A stretch of DNA of 64,000 nucleotides from Dirofilaria immitis (taxonomy: Eukaryota; Nematoda; Chromadorea; Rhabditida; Onchocercidae), in the NCBI GenBank assembly GCA_024305405.1, contig JAKNDB010000087.1, forward strand, positions 4,280,501-4,344,500. The letters run 5' to 3'. Positions 11,734-23,159 of the stretch are shown piece by piece. Below the pieces are notes generated by a model. It was not told the origin of the DNA. It made no database searches and saw only the letters and a program-made list of their open reading frames with translations. Numbering within the stretch: the stretch's first letter is position 1; every line of letters begins with the position of its first letter. The position numbers and the translations under genes are program-made.

Positions 11734-14137
11734 TCAAAGCTCTTTCGCTGAACTAACAAGTTCAATGTACTGACGAAATGAGTTACTATCAAGCAAACAA
11801 ACACGTCTATAAGGTCTATAAATGATACCTTTCAGTACAACTGAACTAAATTTGGAATCTTTTTCTACATCTGATTGAACTGGATACTGGAAATAGTCAA
11901 ATTGCAAATCACCCTGAAATCATCGAAACAAAAAAATGAGAATTTTTCGCTTCGAAAAAATTTTTATAATTTCTCAAATAAACATTGCGCAAATAGAAAA
12001 TTCGAAACACTTCAAACAGCTGGAAAAAATACGGATATTAGAACACATCTGATTAGAATTTGGTTTTCAAAAAAAAATTAGTTAAATTATGATCATCCAT
12101 ACCTGAAATAAAAGCTCTTCTTCACGATTATCATAAATAACCATCCCACTGGTAACTGCACTCGCTGCAATGCGCTTTTTTGCATTTTTGTTAACCTTTT
12201 TCCGTTATTCGATATATTAGAAGCACTTGTTCCATTTTGTTTTTTATTACCGTCGCTATCAGCTATTCGAATTTTCAAAATCAAAACAATATGAGAAAAA
12301 CGATATTGTGCTCCAGACTTTTTCAAATCATCTCTAAATGTAGAAATTTTGAAAAATATAGAATGCTAAAATCACTGAATATGTTTCTTACATTTGCCAC
12401 AATGACTAAGAAATTTAATTGAATGGTTCAATGATTTCTGAAATTATTGTAATATGAGATGTGAAATTTTTTTAAACAATCAAAAGATCAACAATGCTAG
12501 CCATAATGAAGCACCGAATGAAAAGAAAATTCAATGAGATGAAAAACCAAAAACTCATACGAAATAGATTGTAACAATACATCCTGCATCACACATATTA
12601 TATATTTTGGTTGAGTTAATTCATGGCCGAAGAAATAATATGTTCTGATTTAATTAATTTATTTTTAGTTTAGGAAATTAAAAATTCCTTATGACGAATT
12701 ATCGTAAATTCCGGGGAAAATGAAAAATATACGAATTTCTAATGCTATAGTAGGGAGAGTAACACTAGTTTTACGAACCGAAGATGAAAAAAGTAGGAAA
12801 GCGGAAGACTATAACAGAGAAAAAAGAAAGTAGCTAGAAATTTTTCTAAAAATGAAATAAAAAAAGCAACATACGCTAACGATTTGAAAGCAGGAGAAGC
12901 AATAGTTGCAGGAAAATGGAGCAATCTCTCATTGACTAGCAAACCAACATGAACGCCCAAATCTGCAGTCGACAAGTTATCCAAAATGGATAATATTTTC
13001 TTATCATTAGAATATTTTTGTGCTTTTGCTTTCAGAAGAGTCCAAATATCTGTTTGGAATTTCTGCAATAAGACATCTCAATGATTTCCCAAATATCAAT
13101 ATATAATTTTCACAAAATAAAAAGGAAGAAAAAGTCAGTTGAAGTGTTTCAATATATTTAAAAATAAAAGTAAAAACCTGATCTCTTCCCAATTTCAACA
13201 GAGACAGCACACCATACACAACACCTTCATCATCTTCATCCATAAATTCCTCAGCAGGCTGAAAACTTTTTAACAATTGGAAAATTTTGCCTCGAGGTCT
13301 CATTCAAAAATAATTGATAAAAAAAGTGTTAAACGGTCTCGATGTTTTCAAATAAATTTTATATACAAAATAGGAATGAAAAATGATATAAAACGGATGC
13401 AGTTTTCACTAATAACAAAGAGATATACCCGATAAACACAGCCAAATGGTGACTGTTTAACTAAGATATCTGCCATCTGTTCCACATCAACATTAGCACG
13501 AAGAAAGATCTACAAACAAACCAACAAACAGTTTTTCTATCGTGATACAAAAAAGAAAAGAAAAAACGAAGTTTTTCAACATTTAAAAAAAACTAAATGG
13601 CTTAATAAATGAAATGAGTACAACGATTCCCAATACTGGTATGAAAAGTAATTTACTGTTCATGATATAATATGAATTAAGATTTGAGGAAAAAATAAAT
13701 TTTTTGCGTACCGCCATTTGTAAAAATAGAAAAACAATCAAATCAAATCATTTGTTTTAAAAACAAATAACAGAGCGTCCAACTGCTTTAGTTTGATTTG
13801 TTTTATTTAATATAAGCAAATTTAGAATTAAATTTTCGCATATGTAAATGAAGAAAAAAACTACCTGTGTTAGCAGATTGACAAGGCCCTCTCTGTCATT
13901 GTTATGCATGGGATAAGCCTCAAAATCGAAAACCAATTGTTCGGCATTGTCCAAATCATCTCTCAGCAGTTTGTCCTCGTCCATTGATTCATCCTGCAAA
14001 TAAATCATAACTCACACAGTCTTAAGTTAGATTCTACTCTTTTACTGGTGACAGAATATCAATAAGAACAACTATCCGGAAGAACTAACCGCATCACTCA
14101 ATCTTCCCGAGAGAGAGTCAACTTTGCGCGTCCTCAT
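11734..14137 (-). CDS. bccip: BCCIP homologue (BCP1 family nuclear protein)
   Basis: BCCIP/Bcp1 proteins bind BRCA2 and p21 in animals and act as chaperones for ribosomal protein uL14 in yeast. Seven exons: 14090..14137 (start), 13865..13993, 13429..13509, 13178..13258, 12875..13062, 12103..12333, 11734..11913. All junctions match in phase. Family features in order are an acidic stretch, VDFEA-like FDFEAYPMHNND, LLTQ/IFLRANVDVEQMADILVKQ, the MDEDDE-VYG-VLSLL block, the VGLLVNERLLHFP block, the VLILKIR strand, a lysine-rich loop, an EEELLFQ acidic segment, and a C-terminal domain ending after YRPYRRVCLLD. The length, about 311 residues, is close to the usual 314. In exon 6 the frame breaks at the T6 run 12176-12181 (A6 on the coding strand). 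One added base would restore the family alignment and also the exon length, so a consensus error is likely. Confidence 0.9.
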
Positions 14138-16500
14138 CCCCGTGGCATAGAATCGCCCACACTCACAAACAGAAAGAACAAATAAACCAAAAGAGTGCTA
14201 CTACTATCAAGTAATGATCACATGAAACCAGCTAAAGTTTGCAGCTAAAAATCATGGTTTTGAAATATTGACGAAAGACATAATCTTTAATGGAACTGAA
14301 ATTGTTTAGCCATATTGTCTCGATAAATATCACGTGTTATGGAGTATTAGTCATAGGATGGTTTTTGAAATGAGAAACAAGTTATGTATGCTTCATAATT
14401 GTTATAATAGTTGTGAATGTATGTTTCTGAGACTTATCGTCGTATTTATTATTGCTTTTTGCAGTGAATTGCACTTTGAGTTTATCAAAAACTTAAAATA
14501 TTATGTAGTATGAATTTTTTTGTATTAATCACTCAATAAGCAGTTAAGAAGAATGATTGATGTCATGTATGACGCAAATCGATAATCCAGCACTCAGCTG
14601 CTAATAAAACGAATCGTTGAAGTGGTCATTCCTTGGAAAGAAGGAAATTCTGACATCATGAAGTTACGGCATTATTCTATATTCAACAGTAATGTATTGT
14701 TTACGACGATTCGCGAAGGATAGTATATCAAAGCTGTGTTGCTCAGAGCCTTCCACATTTTTCAATATTTATTGTCTATATTCTAGCTAAAAATTTTGAG
14801 ATTGACGATTTCATAAATAGAATTCCTTATGGGTTCAATGAATTTCTTGAATTAATTAAATTTTAGGATCAAAATTAGTCATTACCAACATTGCGAATGA
14901 TATGAAGTAAAACAGAGGTGAACAAAAAGCAGATAAACCGGATGGAATGAAACTTATGAGGAAACTTATTGAAGGCTATGCGTATATATACAACCTTAAT
15001 ATTGATAAAAGATTACCAAAAATCATATACGATTTTCCATTTTAATCCTCATTTTTTCAAACAGGAACTTATCTGTTGCTGATTTGAAGAAAATTTATTC
15101 CATAAAGTATACACTGTTTTATTATTACAATTTTTCTCAATTGTCATTTTCTTATATATTTTATGAAGTATACCAATTTCTTATTCAAAATTTTCATTTT
15201 TTTCATAATTTCCTTTCAGCGCTGAATCATAGTGATCAATTTACAGATTTTTTTTTTTTTAGAGATTGAGACAAGCAGTTTGCACAGAGAAAATCTATCT
15301 CCCTATCATTCCGATATCCATACTTTCGTTTTCAAAATTTCTTAACAAATGTTTTTAAAGAAATTTTTAGATGTCATTTAATTTCCCCTATATTATCTGG
15401 GCTTTTACATTTTCAGAAGAGCATCATTCCTTCATCTTTTCTAAGATATTAAATTTATGACAATCATCATGCCCTAACAGTCACTTTGCTATTTAAAAAA
15501 TGAAAAACTTATAAAATAGCTTATAGCAGATGATAATTTATAATCTGAACTTTTCTCCTTTTCAATTTCCATTTTAAAATAAGTGACATAAGGAAATTTT
15601 TTTTTAAAATTATCAAAAACATAAACAACTAAATTAAACTGAACGCTTGCTTTCTGACAATTTTTTTAAATTCGTACACAGCGAAGCTCACCAAGTACTA
15701 TTTATGTGAAGTAAAGCCTAATGTAAAGTTATAGGAGGAGACGATTGTTAGCTTTTCAATGCTGTTACAATGGGAATTCCAAATAGCCTCGAGCGTCTCA
15801 TAACTTGCTACTAACAATTCCAAAGAACATATGTTTTAGTCAATTCAGCACCAATTCTCTTATTAATTCTTCTCTTCAATTTCATTATTTAATTCAGAAA
15901 TTTCATTAAAAACTTTTATGCCCAATTTTTAATCTGCAATCGAAATATTACGAACAAATTTATAAGAAATGCAAAAACGTATCAATATATTTTTGTTGAA
16001 TAATTCAGAATCTTTGTTAGTGTAACATCGAGATCTTATGGCTAAATATTAAGTATTTATAGGTGAGATTTTCCTATCTAAGCTTTTATATATTTTTAAT
16101 GACTTAATAATTTCGATCAACTATGGAAACTAAACGTTTCAAACTTAAGATTTGAATAATTCCTAAAATTTGATTTACGTTACCTTAATTTCTATTTCTA
16201 GTTTTTTTTGGATGAATTGCTAAATAAAAGTTGGTTTCTTCAGAAATCTAAAATCTGTTTTGCAAAAAAAAATTAGAATTTAGAGCTAAATTCTTGTCAT
16301 TCCAAATGTATTTTCTCTAATCATTTGCATTTACTTGCCGCATCAAAATTTTTCTATTTTTGGATTAATTTTATCAAGTTTCGAATATTAATTAGAAATT
16401 ATAAAAAACTGCGAAATTTATTTCTATCAGTGCAGTTCTCTTCATATGATGTCTATAGTTACTTGCTGTTATTTCATTTCTCAAAATCTTACGATATACT
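14138..16500. other. Intergenic region between divergent genes
   Basis: This lies between the start of the minus-strand BCCIP gene and the plus-strand aquaporin, so it should hold both promoters. I see no clear TATA box, RNA gene or further exon. The open frame at 15084-15269 is a low-complexity F/Y/S-rich artefact. Confidence 0.45.
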
Positions 16501-16504
16501 GCTG

Positions 16505-19500
16505 ATGGATTCCTTGTTTTACAATGATTTCGAGTACCATTCTTCATTACTTCAATCACCAATTGCTAAGAAGAATCTTTATGCAACATTGAATAAAACA
16601 GCAGGGCGTGATGACAAACAGCGGAATGTGAATGAAAATGGAAGGAATAATAATTTCGAGATGAAAAGTACTCTGATGAATAGTAATCACATTAAATATG
16701 ATGATTACTACTCACCAACGACTATACAATATCAGTACAATCATATGGATCATAAGGTTTGTTTTACACTTTTATGAACGGTAGGTTGATACAAATTGAT
16801 GATAGATGGATGGATGGTTCAGCTATTTGAATGTTGTAGAGGAAAATGAACTATTACAGACGATTAAATAAATCAGTAAAATGGTGACTATGAATGAAGC
16901 AAATTGTAAATAGCACCGAAAGGATTTTCTGAATTACTGAAAAAGAAGCTTATCACATTTCAAACTTTCTTATTTCCTACATTTTTTACTTCAAAATAAA
17001 CCGCTGCCACAACTTATCTGTCAAAAGAAATTATCATTTTGCATAAGTTAGTAAAATTTGCAGGTAAGTTGCTTCAACCGCATAATTCACCCATGCGCAG
17101 CAGAATTTGTTGCCGTCTTTCTATGTATTTTCATAGGAAAAGTAATGGAAAGTGAATTATCAGTACATATCATATCATCCAATACCGAACGAATCATTTT
17201 ACAAGCACTTACTGATTCAGTGATTATGCTTGTCATGGTTATGGCTTTTAAAACGTAAATTTTTAATCATTTGAACTTTTTACGGCTTAAAAATGATCTG
17301 AAAATAAGAATTTTTGCAGAAAGAAATGAACTGTATGCATATCTTTGAGAAGTCGTTATTCAAAAATCTCTTTATCAAGATCATTATTATTGATATATGA
17401 GCAAATAATTCGCGTAAAACAAAAGAGTATAGTTGTAAAATATCGTATGCCTATTTTTTTTTCTCCATTTTTTTTTCATGCGATTAGATTAATTTTTCAC
17501 TGAAAGGTTGAAATTTTTTCGGAACTGTTCCAAAAATTTCTTTATTTTCAAAAACTAATTATCACCTTCCCAGTAGAGTCAAATTTCGAAAAATTGCTAT
17601 TTACTTGTTACATTTCTCCCAGCGGCTGAGCTAAAATAATTTTACATATGCTTCAATGGACAAATAATATACCCCGAAAGTGAAAGATCTTTTCAGAAAA
17701 ATTTTTATAAATCTCAACTTGTTGAAATAGATTGATTTCACTGAATCGCAAAGTTATATAAGACACTACTTATCGAAGTTCATTGGATGAGTTTTTGTGA
17801 AACGATTGGTCTTTTCATACAGCTTGCAATAATTTTACGGAATTATACTAAAATTGCTTGCCCTTTCATTTATTACTTTAAAATTCATATCAGTCTGATT
17901 ATACATCATTTAATATCATTATAAAAATTTTATACGCCATTTAATATCATTATGCAAATTTATCACAGCATATCACAGTATTATAATTCAGTTAAAAGAT
18001 GCCAGTTTAAAAAAAAAAAAAAAAAAAAAACTTGAGTAAAACTAATGCAGAAACGTGAAGAAAGAAGAAAGAAAAGCAAAAAAATTAAAATAAAAGAGCA
18101 AGATATATTGCCAGGGATTATTATAACGCTTGAAAAAAAAATTTTCATGCTGAAGATGAATAAGCAAATTGTATTTGAGAATTTTTTTCTTCAACTGCTT
18201 ATTCATTTGCAGTGTACATTTGAATCCGGTGATTACCTTAGCTGAATTCTTTGCCCTTACTACTGCTTGGCCAATGTGTTGTGCTATGATCATCATGCAG
18301 ATACTTGCCTCTGTAATTGCTGTTGCTGCTTTTTCGGTAACTAATAATCAGTCTTTTATTAATTATAATAAATTGATATAAGTGTTCATATATCGACTAA
18401 CTGGTTCGTTTTTGCAGGCCTTTCGATCTGGCAATTCAGAATTGCAGATGCCCATAATAACACCTGATATTACCATTGATCGTGTCGATGCTACGTATCA
18501 TTTAGTAAGCATCACATTCAAATTGTCAATTAACATAAATTAGGCTCTATGATCACTAAATATCATGCACTGATTTTTTTGTTCTTTTGCAATCTTAGAA
18601 AATCCAAATTTGATTCAACTCTTTTATCCCGATATTTATCATAATGAATACCAAGAAAGTGAGGGAGAATTTTTTTTGTTGATCTTTTCAAATAATGCTT
18701 AAATAATAAAATACTTCAGAAAATTTTTATTGAAAAATTACTTATAATATCTGGAGATATGAAGCAATAGTTACAATTTTGCTAAAGTACAGACATAGTA
18801 ATTTGCATAAATGATAAGTTGCAGATCCTTTCTCAGTTTATTGGCACTTTACTAGTTGTTATTACTCATCTCCTCATAACTACACGAATAGGTTCTGGAT
18901 TAACAGCTTTGGCACGGCCTGGAGACAGTCCTCTTTCTGTTGCTGCGGCTGTGTTTGTTTCATCATTGCTATGGTTGGTTATTTTGTTAGAAAAAGAAAT
19001 GTTTGGTTAAGAGTATTTAAAAACTACGCTGATTTTGTAACCATTCAATGAATTCCTGGTTACATCTCTTTTAGGAAAAAAAAGAATTAAAAAGCCAAGG
19101 AAAATGAAAGGACAGTACGTCATTGGGACTATTGGAACTAATTATGCTTCTTCATCCACAAAGAAAAAGGATGAAGAAAGAGCAATCAAGCATTGTCTTT
19201 ATTCTATTATAATAATTTCACTTACAGTCTACTGAATTCAACCATTGGATGGAATCCTTTACTTGCATTTGCATTAGCGATTTATGGTAGCATTGAATGT
19301 GATTTCGCACCACTACAAATGCAAGCAGTATTCTGGATTGGACCTTGCTTGGCTTCCCTTTTCGCGTGCTTCTTATACAGGTTCAGTGATTTCATTTTTC
19401 ATCTATTCGGTTGTAAACAGACGCTACAAAAGATAACAAATTATAAAAATGTTAATAAATTTCAAAATGCTAACATGCGCATTTTTTTTGCGATTTTTTC

Positions 19501-19690
19501 AAACAGTTATGCTTTGAAGAAGAAATTTTATGACACTTTAATTGCATGACCTCTCATTATTCAATTAGAGATCATGCTAGATGAAAATAGAGCGATATCC
19601 ATTTAACGTATCTATTTCAGGTTACTATTTGCCACCAAAGAATCTCACTTGATGAAGTGTAGCACACGAGGTGAAAATGATCATTTATAG
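16505..19690 (+). CDS. Unorthodox aquaporin (AQP11/12-like)
   Basis: A membrane channel of the MIP family. Seven exons: 16505..16756, 17064..17254, 18213..18336, 18418..18504, 18825..18973, 19228..19380, 19621..19690, all phase-consistent, giving about 341 residues. The N-terminal 84 residues are polar and Asn-rich (NENGRNNNFE), longer than usual. The first helix follows (AAEFVAVFLCIFIG), then the first half-helix HLNPVITLAEFFALTTAW with NPV instead of NPA (residues 152-154), TM3, TM4 (QFIGTLLVVITHLLI), TM5 (SVAAAVFVSSLL) and the second half-helix GWNPLLAFALA with NPL (277-279). TM6 is VFWIGPCLASLFACFLYR, followed by a short tail. The arginine that normally follows the second NPA is leucine here. 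Such changes occur in the AQP11/12 subfamily, which includes nematode AQP-9/10/11-type proteins; the exact orthologue is not assigned. Confidence 0.85.
18009..18030 (+). repeat. Poly(A) homopolymer run
   Basis: Twenty-two A in a row within the aquaporin intron before exon 3. Its length is likely uncertain in the assembly. Confidence 0.9.
19074..19111 (+). other. Possible alternative aquaporin exon
   Basis: A TTTTAG acceptor, 38 nt rich in Lys/Arg codons (KKRIKKPRK) and a GTACGT donor fit in phase between an alternative donor at 19008 (TTTG|GTTAAG) and exon 6. Inclusion would put a basic loop between TM5 and the second NPA box. The direct TM5-to-NPL splice keeps normal aquaporin spacing and is preferred. 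Confidence 0.25.
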
Positions 19691-19792
19691 CAATTGATAT
19701 GAAAAAGTCAATTTATTAGTCACTTGTTTTTGTTATATTTATCTGTTGTTTTAATTATCATAGCCATTTATTTAAAAATGAGTAGCGAATGA

Positions 19793-19798
19793 AATAAA
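19793..19798 (+). terminator. Poly(A) signal of the aquaporin
   Basis: AATAAA about 100 bases after the aquaporin stop codon. Confidence 0.5.
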
Positions 19799-19817
19799 TT
19801 GTTCCAATATAGTTCAT

Positions 19818-19941
19818 TTCAGCTCTGTATGATTCATCTTACTGGAATTTATGATAAATTCAACCAGAATCAGTGAATTTTCAGCTCAGTATGATTCACC
19901 TTACTGGAATTTATGATAAATTCAACCAGAATCATTGAATT
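19818..19941 (+). repeat. 62-bp tandem duplication
   Basis: Two near-identical copies at 19818-19879 and 19880-19941 both contain TACTGGAATTTATGATAAAT. They differ at about three bases. They lie just past the poly(A) signal of the aquaporin. Confidence 0.9.
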
Positions 19942-21487
19942 TAACTTTTACCTAAGTTAAATTCAATTGAGATTAATAAAAACTGTTCAATATTTGAACC
20001 ATTGACACTGCAACTACTTGCGTAGCTTTGATGAATATAAAAACAAGCTTATTAGATAACCTTCTCATGCAGCCTCCAAGAAATATTATTTGTATTGGAG
20101 AAACTACCATATGATGAGACCCAAGTCGGAAAATAAATCTTTAAAGAATGATTTGCATATAAGTCAATGAAATTCCAAGAACGTTTGCATATAAGTTTTT
20201 TTCTCCCTGTTGCAATCTCGATGTCCGAAATTGCAAGGATAGGAACATCGATGTAGCGATTCAACAATGAGGACCGTTGGGCTATTTCTCCCATCCTCAG
20301 ATAAAAATCTAATAACACTAGAGATCATTCGAGAGTAATTCTAATGACGACACTTCTCTCATTTTCGATCTGCTCTATTGACCACTCAACCTCTAAAAGC
20401 ACATTGTCTCATAAATTCTCGAAATCTCTACCTCTTCCTAATCATTACACTACTTTATCCTAGCATCATGTATTCTTAACATCACATGCAATATTTTGCC
20501 AGATGGTGTATTACAGAATCTGCGTAATGCAGTTTATTGTCATTGATTGTGTTTAGAGCTGCAATCAAGGCGGTGATCCTGTCAGGATATTTCTCATACT
20601 GTAATTTCCTATTTTTGAGATGAGTTTTGTTTCAATTCTTAATGTTAGATATTGTCTTGTGGTCTGAAATTTCGATGTACATCCCTTGGAGAAATGTCTG
20701 GGATTTGCTTCACAGATATCAGAAATAAATTTTAGTGTTGCTTTGATATTATCTTTTTATGAGGTTTGTTATGGTCAAATATCATTATTTATTAATTTTG
20801 GTTTGTTAGTCTAAACTTTAGATATAATGGACATTGGTAATGTCGCCACTTAAATTGCTGCATAAATTATAGAAATTCATTAATTAAAAGCAAAAATCAA
20901 AAAATTATGTGAAACGAAATATTTTCCTTATTAATAACTATTCAAAAAATAGAAAAGATGTAAGAATTGATTCAAATTTGAATTGACTCAACTATTAAGT
21001 AAGTTATACATCTATATAAATAATAGTAGAATCGCGTAATGTTAAGGAAATTATAGCAAAAAAATCTATTATGCATGAATATTTAAATATTTAAAAAACT
21101 ATCGCAAAGTTCTGTTGTGCATGTGCATGAATATAGTTGAAAATCGGATTTTATTTGTTGGAATTATTTGTTTCCATACCGTTCTCTAAATACTGGGTGG
21201 AATGTTAACTAACAGTTTATGTTAGTCAAAGAACTTGCCCAATGCTAAATAATATTTGCTAAACAGAGGCTGTATTTGAGGGACGGGTTGCAGAATTGAT
21301 AGTTGATAATATCCTTAGAAATATATTATTTTGGCGTATACTTTTCTTACTAGTAACAATAATAGATCATTCTTGTACGGATTTTGATTGAATTTCGTGA
21401 TCATTAAAAAACTTTGATATAATTTGCAGTTTTCCTCATCAACACTGTTATATCTTTTACTCTCTTACTACTGAATTACGAAAAATA
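19942..21487. other. Intergenic, no gene seen
   Basis: Gene-free between aquaporin and ALYREF. The minus frame at 20052-20318 lacks splice context and family features. Promoter elements for ALYREF must lie here, but none is clear. Confidence 0.45.
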
Positions 21488-23060
21488 ATGTCTGTGAATG
21501 ATTTGATCAGTCTTTCACTCGACGAAATTATTGCACGTGGTGGCCCTAAATTCCGCACAAACCGACGACCTGGTATTATTAGGCGTGAAGGAGGAACACG
21601 TCGTTTTCGCGATGGCGTTCGTCGGATCCCAATAGTCACCAACCGAGTAATCATTTTATGGTTTTGTGTATCTTATTTGTTTTGTGGGTTTTCAATTTGA
21701 AATATTTAAATGCAAATTTTGAAGTGAATTTTATATGTTTATCCTTCTTTGTGTTAAAACTCTTGTATTTTCAGCGTCCAAAAGGAAATTTCCGTCTAAA
21801 CAATCTCAAACGTGATGTGAACGTGTGTATTGTAAACATTTCAAATCTCGGACCAATGGTCACTACGACAGATCTACAAGTTAGTTTGATAACTTTTAAA
21901 TTAAATCTTTACTTTTAATAAGATCATAAGTAGTTCTTTAGTCATTACATTGGGTAAATATGGCGTATTAATGCTAATGTAATAAATTTCTCTTATCTTT
22001 TTAAAAAATTAGGATTCCTTTGCATCTTATTTCAGGAATTGTTTGCAGAACATCCGTATGAGGATGTTGCTGTGCAGTATGAACCAGATGGAAGCCCATC
22101 TGGTACTGCTGTTGTGATATTCAAGAGATTTGAAGATGGCATGAAATTGAAGAGGCAGTTTACTGGAGTAAGATTAGATGGTGAGGAATAACTTTAGTCT
22201 TCCCTAAATCGAGATTACTTCATTGGCTTGCTGCTATCATGTTATGATAATAGTGTGCCCATTCTCGTCGCGTGTTACTGTATTAAAAGGATTCAGTCTT
22301 GATTTTTTTAATTTCATGAATATCTGTTATACGTTTCCTTAATTTTTTGAAATGATGTTTGACATGTGATGACTTTGAAAATATGCTGCATATGCTTTAG
22401 CAGTTCCATCAAGGATTTCTATTATCGTATAATCAAAACTATATAGTTAATTTTGCTGAACCTTGAATGGTCCCTTGACAGCTGTCTTGTCTGCTGCAAG
22501 ATAGTTTGGTTCTTTTTAATTTACAAAGCTGTTAAGAATTTTTGCAGGAACGATGTTTAAAATAGAATTTTTTAAGATTATTAGTTATATTTTATTTATT
22601 TAATGTTCGGATTATTCAGGAAAGTGATGGATTTATTCGTTTTAACGAAGAGTGATTTTGTGAGAGGTGTTTCAGAAGTTAGTTTGTTTAAAGTCTTTGA
22701 TCAAATTTTTGATTGATTACTGTTTTATAAGCTTCATTGATTAAATTGAATTCTCTTAAAATTATCATATTAAATTCGAAAATTTAACAAAGCGAGAATT
22801 GAAGCTACGACTTCTATTTAAATATTTTCAGAGAATATAGTTTTATGATTTGGAAATGATGATTTCAGGGCCGAGTAATAAAGCGAGGAACAAGAGGCAG
22901 TGTTCGGTTTGGTAGTAATAATTTGCTAATGAAAAGGGGTAGTGGCTTTGGTCGATTGAGGAATGCATCTCAAAAGCCACAAGTGACCAGTGAGGAACTG
23001 GATCGAGAATTAGATGCTTATATGCGTGGTTCTAAACATCCAAAAGTTTCGGCCCCATAA
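21488..23060 (+). CDS. aly: ALYREF mRNA-export adaptor (REF/Aly)
   Basis: A nuclear RNA-binding adaptor that couples splicing and TREX to mRNA export. Exons: 21488..21646, 21775..21879, 22036..22165 (or 22180) and 22869..23060. The N-terminus LSLDEII matches the conserved UAP56-binding motif. Arg/Gly-rich stretches follow (RRPGIIRREGG, RRFRDGVRR). The RRM runs from VCIVNISNLGPMVTTTDLQELF through VAVQYEPDGSPSGTAVVIF to FTGVRLDG. The last exon is basic (IKRGTRGSVRFGS) and ends with SEELDRELDAYMRG, the C-terminal UAP56-binding motif. Only the donor GTAAGA at 22166 keeps the phase to the last exon. The later GTGAGG donor, which would include VRLDG, does not, so RRM strand 4 is either lost or an exon was missed. 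An open stretch GTMFKIEF at about 22550-22580 is a candidate for that strand. Confidence 0.88.
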
Positions 23061-23146
23061 ATGGACAGATTGCATGCAATGCATGTTTAAGTTTATTTTT
23101 CCATGAATGATTGTTTCTGTTTGATGCGATTTGAGCATATTTTGGT

Positions 23147-23152
23147 AATAAA
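23147..23152 (+). terminator. Poly(A) signal of ALYREF
   Basis: AATAAA 87 bases after the ALYREF stop codon. Confidence 0.55.
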
Positions 23153-23159
23153 GATAATA

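Noticed and set aside
16325..16504. Upstream extension of aquaporin exon 1
   Set aside because: In frame but F/Y/L-rich and AT-biased; the ATG at 16505 starts the sensible coding sequence.
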